A stretch of 64,000 bases of DNA, taken from Trema orientale. Lineage: Eukaryota; Streptophyta; Magnoliopsida; Rosales; Cannabaceae. Below, piece by piece: positions 37,036 to 50,644 of this stretch (the stretch's first letter is position 1; every line of letters begins with the position of its first letter). The notes below the pieces were generated by a model that saw only the letters and a list, made by a program, of their open reading frames with translations, ran no database searches and was not told the origin of the DNA. The translations under genes and the position numbers were made by a program. Where the stretch lies: assembly GCA_002914845.1 (NCBI GenBank), contig JXTC01000086.1, positions 11,051 to 75,050 of the forward strand, read 5' to 3'.

Positions 37036-38962
37036 ATTTCCCATGATTACTTCCTATCTAATAGAATTACTGGTTATAAATATATGTTAAACATTTGAAA
37101 AGCGCTAGTTTTATTTTTTCTAATTCTCAACTCTCACTACTACTTGATATATAGATTCTCCTACAGTATTTTATATTTCAATTATATTATAAAGCACAAT
37201 GGAGTTCTCATGTTAAATAATGAAGAGCGAAAAAAAGTGAGGAAAAAAAAGGAGGAAAAAAGAATATAGTCAGTATTTTTCTTTAGTTTTTTTCGATTTT
37301 AATGAGTGTAAATCATTTTTCTCCCCTTCACATTAAATAACCGATTAACTTAATGCCATATTTACTTAATCTTAATGAAATTTTTCTGTGTGACAATAAT
37401 TTCCTTAATTCAAAATGAGAAGATAGTAAATTCATATGACACAAAATGAAATAAAGGAATAGTATTCTCACTAACTTGCTAAAGAATGACATTATCTTTA
37501 ACCATTCATAATTCTAAAAGGGACATTATCTTTAATCATTTATAATTCTAAAAGAGACTATTTTGCTCTCAATAGAAACTAATTTAGATCTAAATATTTT
37601 GTCCATGAGGTAATTTATAACTTCAGTGTATTATAGTTCATACTCCTAGTTCAAATAAACACAATTGTTGAGGTTCTTGACAATTCTTATTCATATTGAT
37701 GAGAATTAAATAACAAGTAATAGAAACAATGATTCTACTTATCCTATCTTCTATTCTTCTTCAATATATGGGTAAATTAATTATTTTTTTTTTTAAATTG
37801 CAATGAGTAGATGATGTGTGGATTAGATAGACATAGAGCATTAGCAAGATAGGAATTAGGATAGAGGATTAGCTTTCCATCCGAGTAGCCGCATTTCTGA
37901 CTGGACAATACGTGGCATGCTGACATTGGAAAACGTCAGAAATGACGATGCAGTGTAGAACAACTCATGGCGGGTCACAAACGAATTTGTTAATTGTCTA
38001 AATTAGTCAGTATTATTTAATTAATATAAGGTTTCCTCTTCTTTTGTTTTTTCCTTCTTTTCTTTCTGTTTTTTTTTTTTTTTTTTGAAAAAAAAATTAA
38101 TAAAAAGTTGTAACAACCCCGATGCACCTGCCAATATGGATTAACGTGATTATTAATATTAAAATAATCAAAACATTATTAATGGATTATTTAGCATCAA
38201 AAAAGTAAAAACTTTTTTCTTAATTACCAAATCTCATTATTATTTCCTTTTAAAGGAATCACAGGAATAATATTTTTATTGTCCAAGTCATCAGAAATGA
38301 GAATGAGATTCTGTCCTCCTATGGGAATCAAATACCCCAAATCTGGAATGTTTCTTCTGATTTTTAATGAACCCCACACAATAAGAACTAAGAAAGAGAA
38401 ATTAGATTGGGCTATTAAGTCTGTGTTAGTTGGTTGAAATGAAAGTTCGAATGCGTAAGATCACTAAAATAAGCTATGAATAGGCCAGTTGAAGAAAAAG
38501 CTTTGACATAAGCTATCTTGAAAATGAATGATATTATCAAAGATGCACATATGTGAGATGTGACAATTTTTGGTGAGAGGAGCGCTATGGTATGGGTTCT
38601 AATGGCCTTTTATAAGGGTTAAAAAGAATCGTATTGACCAAAGTGAAGATGCTGTGATTGGTAACTTTAATGAAAAGTAAACAAAGAGCATAAGATAAGA
38701 ATATAATGGGAGTCCAAATGGACCACTTGTTGGCCAGTGGGTTGTATTATGTAGGCTGATGCAGGTTCCAACTTCCAAGTACCCTTATTTATTTATTTTT
38801 AACTTCCAAGTACCACTCTTCAGCAATAAATAAATAAATAAATAAATAAAAACAAAAAACAAAAAATTAAAACATAAACAAAAACAAATAAAAAACTTCC
38901 AAGTACCTCTGTGAACATAAAAGACAAATCTCTATATTCATATACATATATATATATGGCAA

Positions 38963-39002
<40 letters not shown>

Positions 39003-39788
39003 GCGTACACATATTTTATAGATATACATGATATAGAGTTTCAAGTAGCTAATTGGCTTGTTGTACCAAAGTTCGGCATCCGAATTATGCACATGGAAAT
39101 TCAGTTAAACTTAATAATCAAATCCTGTAAACTAAAGAAGCAAACTTTGAATCTATATAATTTAGTTCATGCAGTGATTGTGTACACAAATGGAGATGTA
39201 AGTCACAACATATGAATGTTCAGATTCTCATATAAAGCAAAGTTTGTTCCTTAATTTTCACATTTATATCATGTATAATTACTATTACTACGACAAAAGT
39301 GTGGCAGTAGTTCGGACAGAAATACGCGCGACGATCAAGATCTTCGTGATTCAAATGTCTATTTACAGTTAATGACCAAGAAGCATGTTACTAATAAATG
39401 AAATGATGAAAAAGATAACAGACGTAGTTGGCTTTCTTGCTAGTGAAGAAAAAATGAAGTTAAAGAATTGCAGAATCACTAGAATAATAATCTGCTGAAG
39501 CAAATGAATAAACTATCATTTATCTGAGTTTGGCTTTCTTGGACTATTACAAACTCAAATTTCTGCTTGTTTATTACTGAAAATGACGGTAGTATCTGTT
39601 CCCTGCGTGTAAATATATGAAGGGTAACTTTCCCATGTTGATTTCTAAGCTTTGGTTTTCATTTCAGCAACTACCATATAGCCTATTCTCTTTGTTGAAT
39701 AAACTACAAATATTCATTGTTTGTCCGAATAATTAGCAAAGAAAAGTAAATAGGTTGAACAAGGACTATCCTGTGCTTTGCAGCCTCC
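37036..39788. other. Intergenic with microsatellites
   Basis: AT-rich DNA between the UCP promoter side and the ceramidase 3' end. It includes (AAAT)n at about 38824-38850 and (TA)n at about 38962-38998. The part adjoining 39789 is ceramidase 3' untranslated sequence. No gene was recognised. Confidence 0.5.
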
Positions 39789-42700
39789 TTATGCCACTAG
39801 GAAAGCACTGGATGAACCTGTGAAGTGGCGGATTGATCCAAGAAGTGCTTTCGAAGCACCAAAATGGGTTATCCTGTATACACCTGGAGCTGCAGATTCT
39901 GGGATCCTCCACTCTATGGTTGCATAGCTCTGAGGACTAAGTTTCTTGGGCCTTAACCACTTGAACCGGAGGCAGAAATCGTCATCATCATAGGCCGGAA
40001 TCCATGTCTTGTGATCCTGCAGAAGCTCAACCAGAGCAAAGGTGCCCTCAGTCATGAGATCATTCCTGGGGCAGGCAGACCAGAAGGTGACTGATACCAT
40101 GTCACCCCTCTTGAAGGTGGAATTCTGAGGGACGTCAGTTTTAACATCTCCAAAGTTCACACCAAAAGGAGTCGAGTCCACAACCACTGGAGTCAGTAGG
40201 CTGATTTGTTTTTCGAGGAGGTCCGGAGGTTGTGGTCCTGGTTGAATAGCTTGTCCGCCAATTAGAGCTGCGGCCAGCTTCTTGAACTCTTCAATGTAAG
40301 CTTCAAGTGTGTGTGGTCCAAAAAGAGTGGAGGCTCCCTGAAAATTGGAGTAGTGATCAGAATATGTTCCGAGAAGTGGAAGCTAATACTGATTTGAATT
40401 TAGTATATGGCTCCTTCTGATTTATAGATCTTAAAAATTTCATTAGCTTGAAGTTTGCATATCTAATGATTAATCTCTAATTGTTGAAACAAAAATAACT
40501 GGGGGAACGGTTACTACAGACCTCGTATCTCTGAACCTGGTACTCCTCAAAGGTGGTAACGTACTGCGAATATGTATTAGTCAACCCTGCTATAACTATA
40601 TGGACATTGTTGTCAAATTCTCCATTTCCTTCAGAAATAAGCACTGTTCTGACAGCCTCACGGAGGCGCCTACCAGCCATGGTTGTGAACTCTGAATGAA
40701 ATAATTGTTAGATATGCAATGCTTAAAGAAAATAGAAAGCTATCAAGAAAGAAAATAACAATGCCAATTTGGTCGAGGTAAGTCAATGCTTCCAGCTTTG
40801 AAGAAGTGAAGCAGTTTCATGTAACTTATTTACTTAATAACAAGAAAGCAAGAGTTTTTAGGACCTTGCCATTTTATAGAATCATTATAATTTTTTGCTC
40901 ACTTCATTTACAGCTTTAGTTAGAATTCATTATCAGATGGCTCTAAGAAGGATACTGCTGTACCTAAGAGGAAATAAAGTAATACTAGAAGAAAATAATA
41001 GGTTTGCTTCTACCTGCAGGTACACTGAGAATGACAAGTTGCCCAATCTGCAAAATCTGAACTGGAACTATTGAGGGCTGAAAAATCAGTTCATTACATG
41101 TGTTTGAGTACCAGCATTAATCCATATTCAGAAAAGCTATAACAAATGGTCAATTCATTTCAAAATACTGCCATCTAAAACCATTCAACAGGACATATTG
41201 AAATTGGGACATTTGAGTACACCCAACAAATAGAACGTACCAAGTTGTGCGTCTTAAACATAACACATATCAATGAAACCAAAACCAGATACTTACAGCC
41301 CAGTCATACGGCTCCTTCATCTCCCCAGTATCAAGGACAATAGGCTTTGGATGCTGACATTTGATCTGCTCTTGTGTTGGTGTTTTCAGGACATTTCTCA
41401 CCAGTCTCCAGAAGGCATTCCCCTAAAAAATTACCAATACAAGGGTCAGAAATAACTAAGGTATTATGGTCATTCAAAAGGGATATACATAAAGATGGGT
41501 CAAACATGATGCACCAGAAACTTCTTACCTGGTCATCTCCCTGCTTGAAATCAAAAGCTCCTGGCCCATCAGTGGTTCCGGCAGCAAATGCAAAACCCAA
41601 TGCAGCAGGGCATGTTTCCACCACCCTATTACCCCCTCCCTCTTGAAGAACTGAAAGTTTTAGGGTGGAGAAGTCGACATATGCGTGACGGTATCTAATC
41701 TTCCCTTTAAGCTTCTCAGTGGCTTTATCAAACAGCTCTACTGCTTTCTCGAATTGCCTTTCTCCAATAATACGTGTGCTCTCAAATTCATCAGGGTAAC
41801 TGCAAAATGAAGATGAAATATGGTTTGAAGCCATTCATTAATAGCATTCTAACAAACATGAATGGAAAATTCTTCAGAAGCCAGAATAGTATGTACCCTG
41901 GACCACGGCCATAGCAAAGTTCATTTTTACCGTTGCAGGTACTGTGATCAAAATCGCATGGCAAACCAGTATCTAAGCAAAATGCGCCAAGAACGTTGGG
42001 GCTTACATCACCGCAATTCGATTGACAGAATGCGGATACGAATTGAGGCCTGTCAGGTTTCCTTAAAGCATTCCTGACCCTCTTTTCTATACTCAAAAGC
42101 CTTGTTGCAGGCTGTCCTTGGGAAGACTGAAAGGAGGCAGCAAGTTTGATTAATTCATTTCCTGTATTGAAAGATCATATATTTGTCATAAAACAGACAG
42201 CGTTTTCCATCTGGGAAAATAAAGATTTATAAGAGGATAGTAGGCTTCCGGTCTAAACCTGCCGAACGCTTTCATCGTGTATATATGTATGTATGTATGC
42301 ATGTAGACATAATCTTTTACTATACGAACAATCATCTCGATACTCTGATCTAGCAATTAAAGATTTTTGTATTCGACATTGTACATTTATATAAATTTGA
42401 CAAGAATACTGCACTTACTATTTCCCTTGGGATCCAGAAACAAACTTGAGACCCTTCGAGGGATACTGTTGCTTCCTGATTTAGTGAAGTTGAGACTATT
42501 AGAACGCTTCTGTTCAAACCAATCCTCCATAAATCTTGAAGCAGCTCCTTTGTTGTCACCACTTATTAACGAGTTTGTATGGCTCATAGAAGTTCCATGA
42601 GTTGCAAACCAATTAAAGCTACCTACTGGGCCCCAAAAGTTATCAACAAACTTAATGAGAGTCATTTCTTTATCTACATCATACTTGTATTTACTCCGCT

Positions 42701-44291
42701 CACTTGCAGGATTGTTAAGATAAGCGCTGGGACTACGGCTCACACCAGCATTTAAGAGCTCTCCTGTTATAGCATAGAAGAAAATATTAGAGAAAAAGTG
42801 CAACACAATGTCTTGTCTATCCATGGACAAATTGCACCATGACATGATAGAAGTAAAGCTAAGTTTCTGATAGACAGAACGCCATAAAAACCTGACTTAA
42901 AATAAACATAAAACCGCAAAAGAAGAGGATAATGTCATATGTTTTAGACTCATCCAAAGTTTTAACATAATCCTTTAGAGTAGACTTATCTGACATAGGC
43001 CGGAGATAAAACCTGCTTCTTGAAAGGATATTTTTCGACACTCGTTTTCAAGAGTCAGTTTCCCTCACCTTTGTTTACAAAAATTGATCCTGGTCGAAGA
43101 TTTTCATGAGCTTGTATAATGCTCTTCTCAATGCCATCAACAATAACATCGAACGACTGGCGCACAAATCCGAGAGATGTTACAATGTACACAACATACT
43201 GGAGATAGCCTCCAGGGCCAGCATGAGTGTGAATGCCACTAATTGCAACATTTTGCTCTGTGTAAAGGTCCCCGTACCTAGAAGAAACATATAATATGAC
43301 CTCAAAAACTTGGAAAAGTAACTCTTTATTCATCTGGATAAGAGAAAAAGCTCCTTTAAAGTTTGTACTTTCATGTTGCGGAAAAATTTAACGATTTCGA
43401 CTTCAAAATGCTACATGACATTCTTTAGTATATATCTACTGATGATCAACCCAAAAAGCTCATATCTATTGGTGAAAGATATTAACATTGAGACTAATTA
43501 CGTATAGATTCTTCACCTTGCTTTTAATCTTTCAAGTACTTTAATAGTAACAATTTGGGAAGCCATACAAGCATCAAGATTGACAAACACTACACGGTTT
43601 CCCTTTGGCTCTGCAACAATAAACGTTCGAGCCCGCAATCTGAAGTGAACCCCAGATGCAATCTGCCCCAGATTAGCATACCCCATCATATTGACATCTG
43701 CAGCTGGCCCTGTTATGTCATAGCTCCCAAGACCAATCATGTATGGGGAAGCTGAAGAAGTCCCTTCAGAAATGTGTAGCAAGAATACCAGGAAAACTGT
43801 GAACCAAACAGTTCTATATGGAAACTGTACATGACTATGATGAGTAGAAAAAATCTTCATCACCATTTCCTGAAAAAGAGGGAATTAAAAACATTGAATT
43901 CTTTATAACCCACATAATAAAACAATAAAAAGCTCCGAACTTTAGGATAAATCAGAAATCCCATATGATAAATCAGAAATCCCATATAAAAAAATAAAAT
44001 AAAAAGTGAAGGCCTAATGTGCTACCAAGTGGGACAATATTCACAAGCTAAAACTTTGAGTCAAAGAAAGAGCAACCATTGTTCACATTGTTATTCCCTC
44101 TTAAAAAATTATGATATGATAAGAAATTTGAGGAGTTTCTTCCAAACATTTCAAACAAAATATTCAGTTAACACAAACGCAGTTCATTAAAAAGGGACAG
44201 AAATTAGAATGTGGAAGTACCTCTTTAACACTAGAGAAGCTCCAGATTTTTTGATAAAGAATATCAGAAAGCAAGGAAGAATTCATACCAT
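39789..44291 (-). CDS. NCER: Neutral ceramidase
   Basis: Hydrolyses ceramide to sphingosine and a fatty acid; secretory pathway enzyme. Exons: 43517-43869, 43069-43277, 42419-42763, 41897-42161, 41529-41799, 41297-41422, 41014-41077, 40522-40691 and 39789-40337. With ATG at 43866 they give 782 residues, near the plant norm. A small extra 5' exon ending at 44289 (ATG at 44289-44291, donor GTATGA) would splice in frame to add Met-Glu; I take it as likely. A signal anchor follows (TVWFTVFLVFLLHISEG). Numbered from 43866, active-site motifs are GIHTHAGPGGY (zinc-ligand His133 and His135) and WFATHGTSMSH (His242 and nucleophile Ser245). The C-terminal immunoglobulin-like domain is encoded by exon 39789-40337. 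A TATA-like TATAAATATA lies near 44331-44340 on the minus strand. Confidence 0.95.
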
Positions 44292-44344
44292 GTTGAGAAG
44301 AGCTTGATCAGACGTATATGTATCTACTTATATATTTATAGAGA

Positions 44345-46489
44345 GAAAAATAGAGAGAGACTGACAGACAGAGTGTGAGAATGTGGCAATTTACTTCACA
44401 AACCAAATAGCTCCGTATTTGTGGGGTCTGCAAAAGAGGAAGCTACTCCAGTGTGTACAAACGAAGCCATAACCGTTTGTTGTCATATCAAAAAAGAAAA
44501 AGGAAAAAGAAAAAGAAAAAGGAAAAGGAAAGCCCATAACTGTAGCTCTGAAGTCGTTGGGTGCACGGCAACGAGCATCTTAACACTTATTAACTCCAAT
44601 AAAACGCTGCGTTTAACGAGACCACGTTACATGAATCAGTAAGGTTCAAACGACAAGTCGTATAGGTGGAGAAACATGTTCTGCCACGTGTGAAAACCAG
44701 AGGTTTGTTTTGGTGAAGCTAATGATTGCAAAAGCCAAAATGGATTGGCGGTGCTCCACTAGGGGAAGTCGTTTCTTCACATTTGGCCATACCCAAGTCA
44801 AGTGGCTGAATAGGCGTTTTGAGGATCGAGTTTGGTGGGGTGGTGGAGGAGGAGGCGCTAGTGAGTAGTGAACAAGTTTTGAGCTTTGAGCTTTTGGTTT
44901 GTGGTGGTCATTCACTCAGCAGCCAACCACCCCACCTTTCACACTCAACGCATTTTGCTCTTCGTGAATACGCATTCAATTCAAACACCGCACCCCAAAA
45001 AATGAGGAGAAGAAGACAAAACCACACGTATTAATTACTAGAGAGTAGTGACACATAGACAGTACCACCAAAGGAGGCCTTGACTTTTTCATATGGTTGA
45101 GCTGTATGACACGCGATATCTTGAATGTTTTAATACCAATAATGTTGTTGAATGTGAATTGTAACAAATATTAGTCATTGCTCATGAAGGTTCTTCATTC
45201 CAGAATGAGATCTGCCTTTCTCACTCCACCAAAAAAAAACTAAAGGAAATGGTCTCATCATATGCTACTCAAGGCACATAACCACCCTCTATATGGTTGA
45301 GGCCAGAACCGCTCGTTATGCAGCAATGCCAGCATATGGTCATTCTCCTCACCTCTTTGTTCTCTCAAAGATATTTCAAGTCGGGTGAGAGGACAGGATA
45401 TATAGGAGATATTTTGTAACTCATGCTGATGCCATCCACAAAGCTCCGCAATGGTCAGAAGCGTCAATCACAACCCTCCATTCTCGACCACCCGTAAAAT
45501 CGAAGGCTGATATGCAACTGGGTGTAACGCAACTAAGCTAAGCATTGTTGTTAGCCTATCTATGAACCATGTTAAGAACTCAGATATCCACAACGTAATT
45601 GTTATCATTTATCACCAGTAAGATTAAATTCTCACTCTGGCCAGAGCGAAAAAATAATTCAACACTTTGGAATTTCCATTCAGTGCTTATTACTATCAAG
45701 TAGAACTCGTCTTACTACTTTGATGCACATCACAATTGTGTATCACAGTATTGTTTTAAATATCTTGAAATCATCCATACTATCACAAAAGCTGGCTAGT
45801 GTTACTGTCGAGTACAGATCTGAAAACTTGATTCTAAACAAAGTAAATCCAAAACTCAGTTGTCACCGCACACGGTCCAATCTATCAGCTACATGAAGAA
45901 ACATCCCTGCAAGCCAGAGGAAAATAAGGAACCATTTACATATCAGGTCAATAGAACAATGCCAAGAATCAAAGACAATATCTCATAATTAACAGATCAA
46001 CAATCACAAAAATGTACATCATCAATGCCTGGCAGATCAACATAAACAAAATTTTTAGTACACGAACTAAGCGAAAACTTAATTCCTATTCTTACTCGAG
46101 CTATTTCACAACCAAGCCATTAATCATGATCAACACTTCAAGAAACAATAAAAATGTCTCCAAGATTATTCAAGCCCAAAAGAAAAAAAGGGTCTCAAGT
46201 TTAATACACTATGAAGAATTGATTAATTCTTAGGCAAAATTCATAAGATCAGTTTTTAAAGCTAGGTTCAAGACTTGGGTATTCATTAAAAAAAAGTGGC
46301 ATTAGCATGAGTCTACCAGATTTAAGTAATCCAAAGAAATGATAGATAACAAAGTAATGATAGTGTAATTATTTGATGAACAAAAGTTTGATACACTCAG
46401 GAAAAGTCTAAATGGAAGATATGAGTAGCCAAAATCGATGCATTTTGTTTTGGGGTAGAAATGGATTGGAGATGGTTATGAATTACACC
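44345..46489. other. Ceramidase upstream region and unassigned ORF
   Basis: Holds an (A)n/G microsatellite-like purine run (about 44495-44532) and an open frame at 45258-45467 (minus, 69 residues, including LREQRGEENDHMLALLHNE) with coding-like composition but no domain I recognise. A short exon-like island at 45863-45906 (minus) has a CAG acceptor and a stop. I cannot assign a gene. Confidence 0.35.
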
Positions 46490-46919
46490 TATGGAAATGA
46501 TATTGTGGGATGTGGTGTGGGGTGTTTGAATATAGCAATGCCAAATGGGACCCACACTAAATGTGATTAAATTGATAGCTTAAAAGTGCTCTACAAAAAG
46601 AAAAAATGAAACAAACTCTACGAGAAATATGGGACTTCTATTATGATGGGTATTGGAAAATACTTACATAATGGACACATGGTGTCCTTAAAACATGGAA
46701 AATATTCCGTCTCAAGAAATTGGCAAGAAGAGGATCTAAGAAGGGGAGATATAGTCATAAAGCAATAAGCAAATAACAAAGGAAAAGATATATAAAAAAG
46801 AGAGGAGAGAAATATGCTTGCAAAAGATTGTATATCGGGAAAAGAGGGAATCTAGGAGAACAAAAAGAGGATCTATAAAATAGAAAGTCTAGATGGCTAA
46901 TGGTAGACATCACCACCAC

Positions 46920-46928
46920 TATAAATAG
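46920..46928 (+). promoter_or_regulatory. TATA box of a possible LTR or unknown transcript
   Basis: TATAAATAG in the context CCACTATAAATAGAGAAGC is a strong plant TATA box. It is followed by about 200 bp of purine-rich leader and an AATAAA at about 47180. The TATA-then-AATAAA spacing is like an LTR (U3-R-U5), but no TG...CA borders, primer-binding site or second LTR could be defined. Confidence 0.4.
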
Positions 46929-47689
46929 AGAAGCAAGCAAGAAGTAAGACACGGGCTAGGAAGGGGAGAGTTCAGGAAAAGAAAGAGAAAGAGAAAAAGA
47001 GAGGAAGGAAGAAGAAAAGAAAATCGTTAGAAGAAAGACTCTTTGAGTTACAAGGGTAAACAAAAGAGTGATAAGAGAAGAAGTTAAGTTAAAACAAAAA
47101 CATTGCAATGAGAGCTATGAACAAAATGGAGAGGAGAAAAATAGGGTATTAAAAATTTAGAGAGCTGAAGCCCATTACCTAATAAAAGGGCAATATCATC
47201 TCCGGGCTATCAATTTGAGTCTTTAGTTGTGGGACTATATTCTTCCCATCCGTTCTCTTGATTTCATCCCTTTTTGATTAAAGTATTTCCTTACTCTCAT
47301 CACTACTATTATTCGGCCTACGGCACGGCAGGTACGTTCTTCTGCACTTGCTCTTAATTTTTGTGAGTTCTAAATCCTCCTTTATAATCTGCATGTCGAA
47401 TTAATGACTTGATGCTAATTATAAAAATGGACGAACGAAGAAAATGGCATAAAGTGACAACAAGAATTTCCATATTAGTTGAGATAAAAATTGTTGATAT
47501 GTATATATATACACGCATACACAATATAAATAGATACATGGAAACTAGCATCTTTACGTATATACCATATCAGAAATCAATAATTTGGAAAATATAAATT
47601 GTGGAGAATGTATAAAATCAATGCCGAAAATAATATTAAAAAGACGAGGGTGTACTAATAATATCAACCACGATGGTTGAACAAAATAA

Positions 47690-47945
47690 GGACCTCAGTT
47701 GGACCAAATTCTTCCTACCTTAGTTAGACTGGAGTCACATACCTCAGATAGACTAAAACCTCTCTACTTTTGCTAGACCTGAATCGGTATACCTTTGCTA
47801 GACTCTAAAGTTTCAATACCTTCGCTGGACTAGAATTTCGATATCTTTAAACTGTCATACTCTTGTCAAATTGGAGATGTACACCTTGGCTAGACCAAAG
47901 TTCTCGTACTCTTGCCGTATGTGAACTTAATATCTTGGTTGAATT
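47690..47945. repeat. Degenerate tandem repeat, unit about 30-35 bp
   Basis: Seven or eight diverged units contain the pattern TACCTTNGCTAGACT, for example at about 47719, 47773, 47798 and 47820. Spacing varies from about 27 to 37 bp. No protein frame is preserved through it. Such arrays occur in non-coding parts of LTR retrotransposons, which is only a suggestion here. Confidence 0.6.
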
Positions 47946-49038
47946 GGATTTGATAAAATTGGGACACATTTTGTCTAGGCTAAAGAAAGAAAGAATATCA
48001 ATTAAAGTAAACACTTAATAAGACCACTTAACGGTACCTTGATTAAATAAATATTTGTTTCCTAATCTAACAACATTTTGTACTGCTCTGCCTTATTATA
48101 TTGATCCATAATCTCCGTGTCATAATTATGATAATACTATATACATCTTTTGACATTTAATCAATAAAGTGATTTCATGATTGCCCTTACGTTTAATGAC
48201 TCATAAACTATAGATCAACGCTTCATTATTTAGACCAGTGCCTATTCTCTAATAAATACGATCAATTATGCCATGATAATTATCTTTGTAATTCATACTA
48301 TGTATCACTCATAAGACCTATGATCATGGCAATATGCATGTTCCTCCTCGGACCCGGGAACACATTTCAATAACCATTCTTTCTACACTACAACTACAAC
48401 TCAAGTACGTTGTTCAACAACACAAGAGACGATGTGTAGCTCATTGGCTTTAGTTCGCACGTTTTAAGGGTTTGTTGGAGAAAATCTATGCCAAGTCATG
48501 AACACAAGCATCAAAAGAGACTAACTATAGTCACATACCCAAAAAAGAAAAAAGAACTTTTGTTCTAAATTTGAAATAATCAGCATTGATAAGAGATTTC
48601 AAAACTCATATTGAAATTGCAAAATCAGACAAAGAAAAAAAAAAAAAAAAAAAGTACCTCATATATTGCTGGGATACAAAGACTGTGACCCTAGTAGCAC
48701 CCTGTTCAAATAGGAAAACAATAAATTAATAAACTCAAGCTCCCATGATCTGCTAAGCAAAATAGACCCAGAAAAAAGAAAGAGTTGTTTTATGGTACAT
48801 GTGAGTCCTATTTATCAAGATAGACATTCTGCAAACTCGCATCAAATTCTCTTGGTTCACACGATGATTGTGTAAATGAATGGACATGTAAATCAGTTGC
48901 AACATACGGCTATTTGGATTCCCATATAAATTAGTTTCTTTCGCATTTAGGTTATGTTCAATTACTATTTACTATGCTAAAAGTGTGTACCCGTATTTCG
49001 ACAAAAAATATGAGGAGCAATAATGATGAAAAGCCATA

Positions 49039-49783
49039 CTAACAAATGTAACAAAGGTAATAAAAGAAGAATGATTGACTTTGACATTCTTTCTCAAGTT
49101 GCTCAGTTAATCTCTTCTTATTTTTCTCTTCAGGCATAGGCTGATCCTCTGACTCATCACTACTCTCAACTTGTTTTGATAAGGTTTCATTATCATTTGA
49201 CATTTTTTCAGACTCAGATAGAACTACTCCTGATGAAGGTGTCCAAGCATGCTCCCCTATGGCAATAATGTTTATGAACATTCTATCTAATTTTTCCTCT
49301 AATTCTGGTTCAATACCTCGGATGCGAAACTTTAAAGCATTGGATTGGGTCTACAAGAGCAAATTAGACAATTGAAATTCATGCTAACTTAATAATCATA
49401 CTAATTTAATAACAATGGTTAGCAATATACCAGTAATTTAGAGTTCCACCAATCTTCAGATGCGTCAACAGTTTTCTTCTTTGTATTCCATCCTAAACCA
49501 GTTTCCTTGCTAATAAGTTGCTTCCAAAGTTTCCGGTCATTTTTTAGTGAATCCCACTTATTTTTTAGTTGTGTTCTTGTATACACTCTTCCAGTTGTAT
49601 TTTTTATATTTATCATTAAGTTCACAAATCCAAATTTATCTACATGAGTGATAGGGCGGTGTCCATCTTCAATTTCTTTGATGCATAAATCACAAAAAAG
49701 AAGTAGGGATCCCATATTGCCTTAACCCGTGGAATGGCACCCTCATTTTGTGTACTACTAATGGTATTATTTTCATTATCCAT
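49039..49783 (-). pseudogene. Decayed Myb/SANT-like domain gene (L10-interacting MYB type)
   Basis: An ATG at 49783 opens MDNENNTISSTQNEG...KAIWDP, but the domain continues in another frame from about 49700 (FCDLCIKEIEDGHRP, then GRVYTRTQLKNKWDSLKNDR, GLGWNTKKKTVDASEDWW), so one frameshift is present. The domain with NKWDSL and W...DWW is the Myb/SANT-like type found in L10-interacting MYB proteins and in the second gene of PIF/Harbinger transposons. A donor at 49430 (CTG|GTATAT) and an acceptor at 49351 join it to a second exon, 49039-49350, with IRGIEPELEEKLDRMF and an acidic Ser/Glu-rich tail. It may derive from a transposon or a host copy; probably non-functional. Confidence 0.7.
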
Positions 49784-50338
49784 CTAAAAAGTAAACTGGT
49801 AAGTAAATCACAATTTTCGTAAAAACTAACTAAGTAATTAACAATTTTGGATACATATCAATTCCCCAAGGGTTGAAGTTGAGAATATAAAGAGTGCTAA
49901 TTATTAGTGTGAAATTACAAATTTTTATCGACCAAATGATAATCAATTGTTTTATGAAGTATCTTTCTAAGGATTTTGGAGCATAAAAGCGTTTTTAAAG
50001 TGTCCAAAGAAGGGAAGGACATCAACCGCATGAATCCTAAGTACACTATGTACACCAAACAAATATCGGGAAGACCATACTATAATTGTAAAGGGGAAAA
50101 AAAAAGAGGAAAAAAAATAAAGAAGAGTCCTAATTGTTATTAATTCAGTTCATGTATATGCAATGTTATCAGTCACATAAATGCACGAACGAGCAATAAG
50201 TTAAATCGATACTCCGATTTAAGAAAATATATGGTGCATTGCACTTAATACTACTAGTTCATAAAAATAATTGGTCAAGAATATCAAATAATATGATATT
50301 CGTTGTATATAAAGCCCATAAGTCACATATATATGCAG
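49784..50338. other. Intergenic, AT-rich
   Basis: Nothing recognised beyond short A runs at about 50098-50120. Confidence 0.5.
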
Positions 50339-50347
50339 TATATTCAT

Positions 50348-50635
50348 GAGAAATTTAAGTGGATGACCAAAATTTTAAATTTGATTAAGTAGATATCTAC
50401 TTTTAAAATTTTATAGCTAAATGTCCAGGTATATATATTTTTACACTTGGTAGATACACATTTCTACCACTTTTAGTTACTGTACTGAAATGCACTGGGT
50501 ATATAATTTTTTATACTTGGTATATAAAATTTTACACTTGGTATATGCATATATACCGGACATTTTGCTATAACATTTGACAAAAGGACATTTACTGAAA
50601 TTAGGCCTAAAATTTGGTCATATTTCTATAAGCCC
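50348..50635. mobile_element. Mutator-like MITE, family 2 copy A (288 bp)
   Basis: It is flanked by the identical 9-bp direct repeat TATATTCAT (50339-50347 and 50636-50644), the size expected for Mutator elements. The ends are imperfect inverted repeats (GATGACCAAAATTTTA inside the left end, AAAATTTGGTCAT inside the right). The interior repeats ACTTGGTATATAAAATTTTACAC-like motifs. A second copy is at 59942-60221. Confidence 0.8.
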
Positions 50636-50644
50636 TATATTCAT

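Noticed and set aside
47690..47945. CRISPR-like array
   Set aside because: Units are degenerate with no constant repeat and unique spacers, and the genome is a plant nuclear one.
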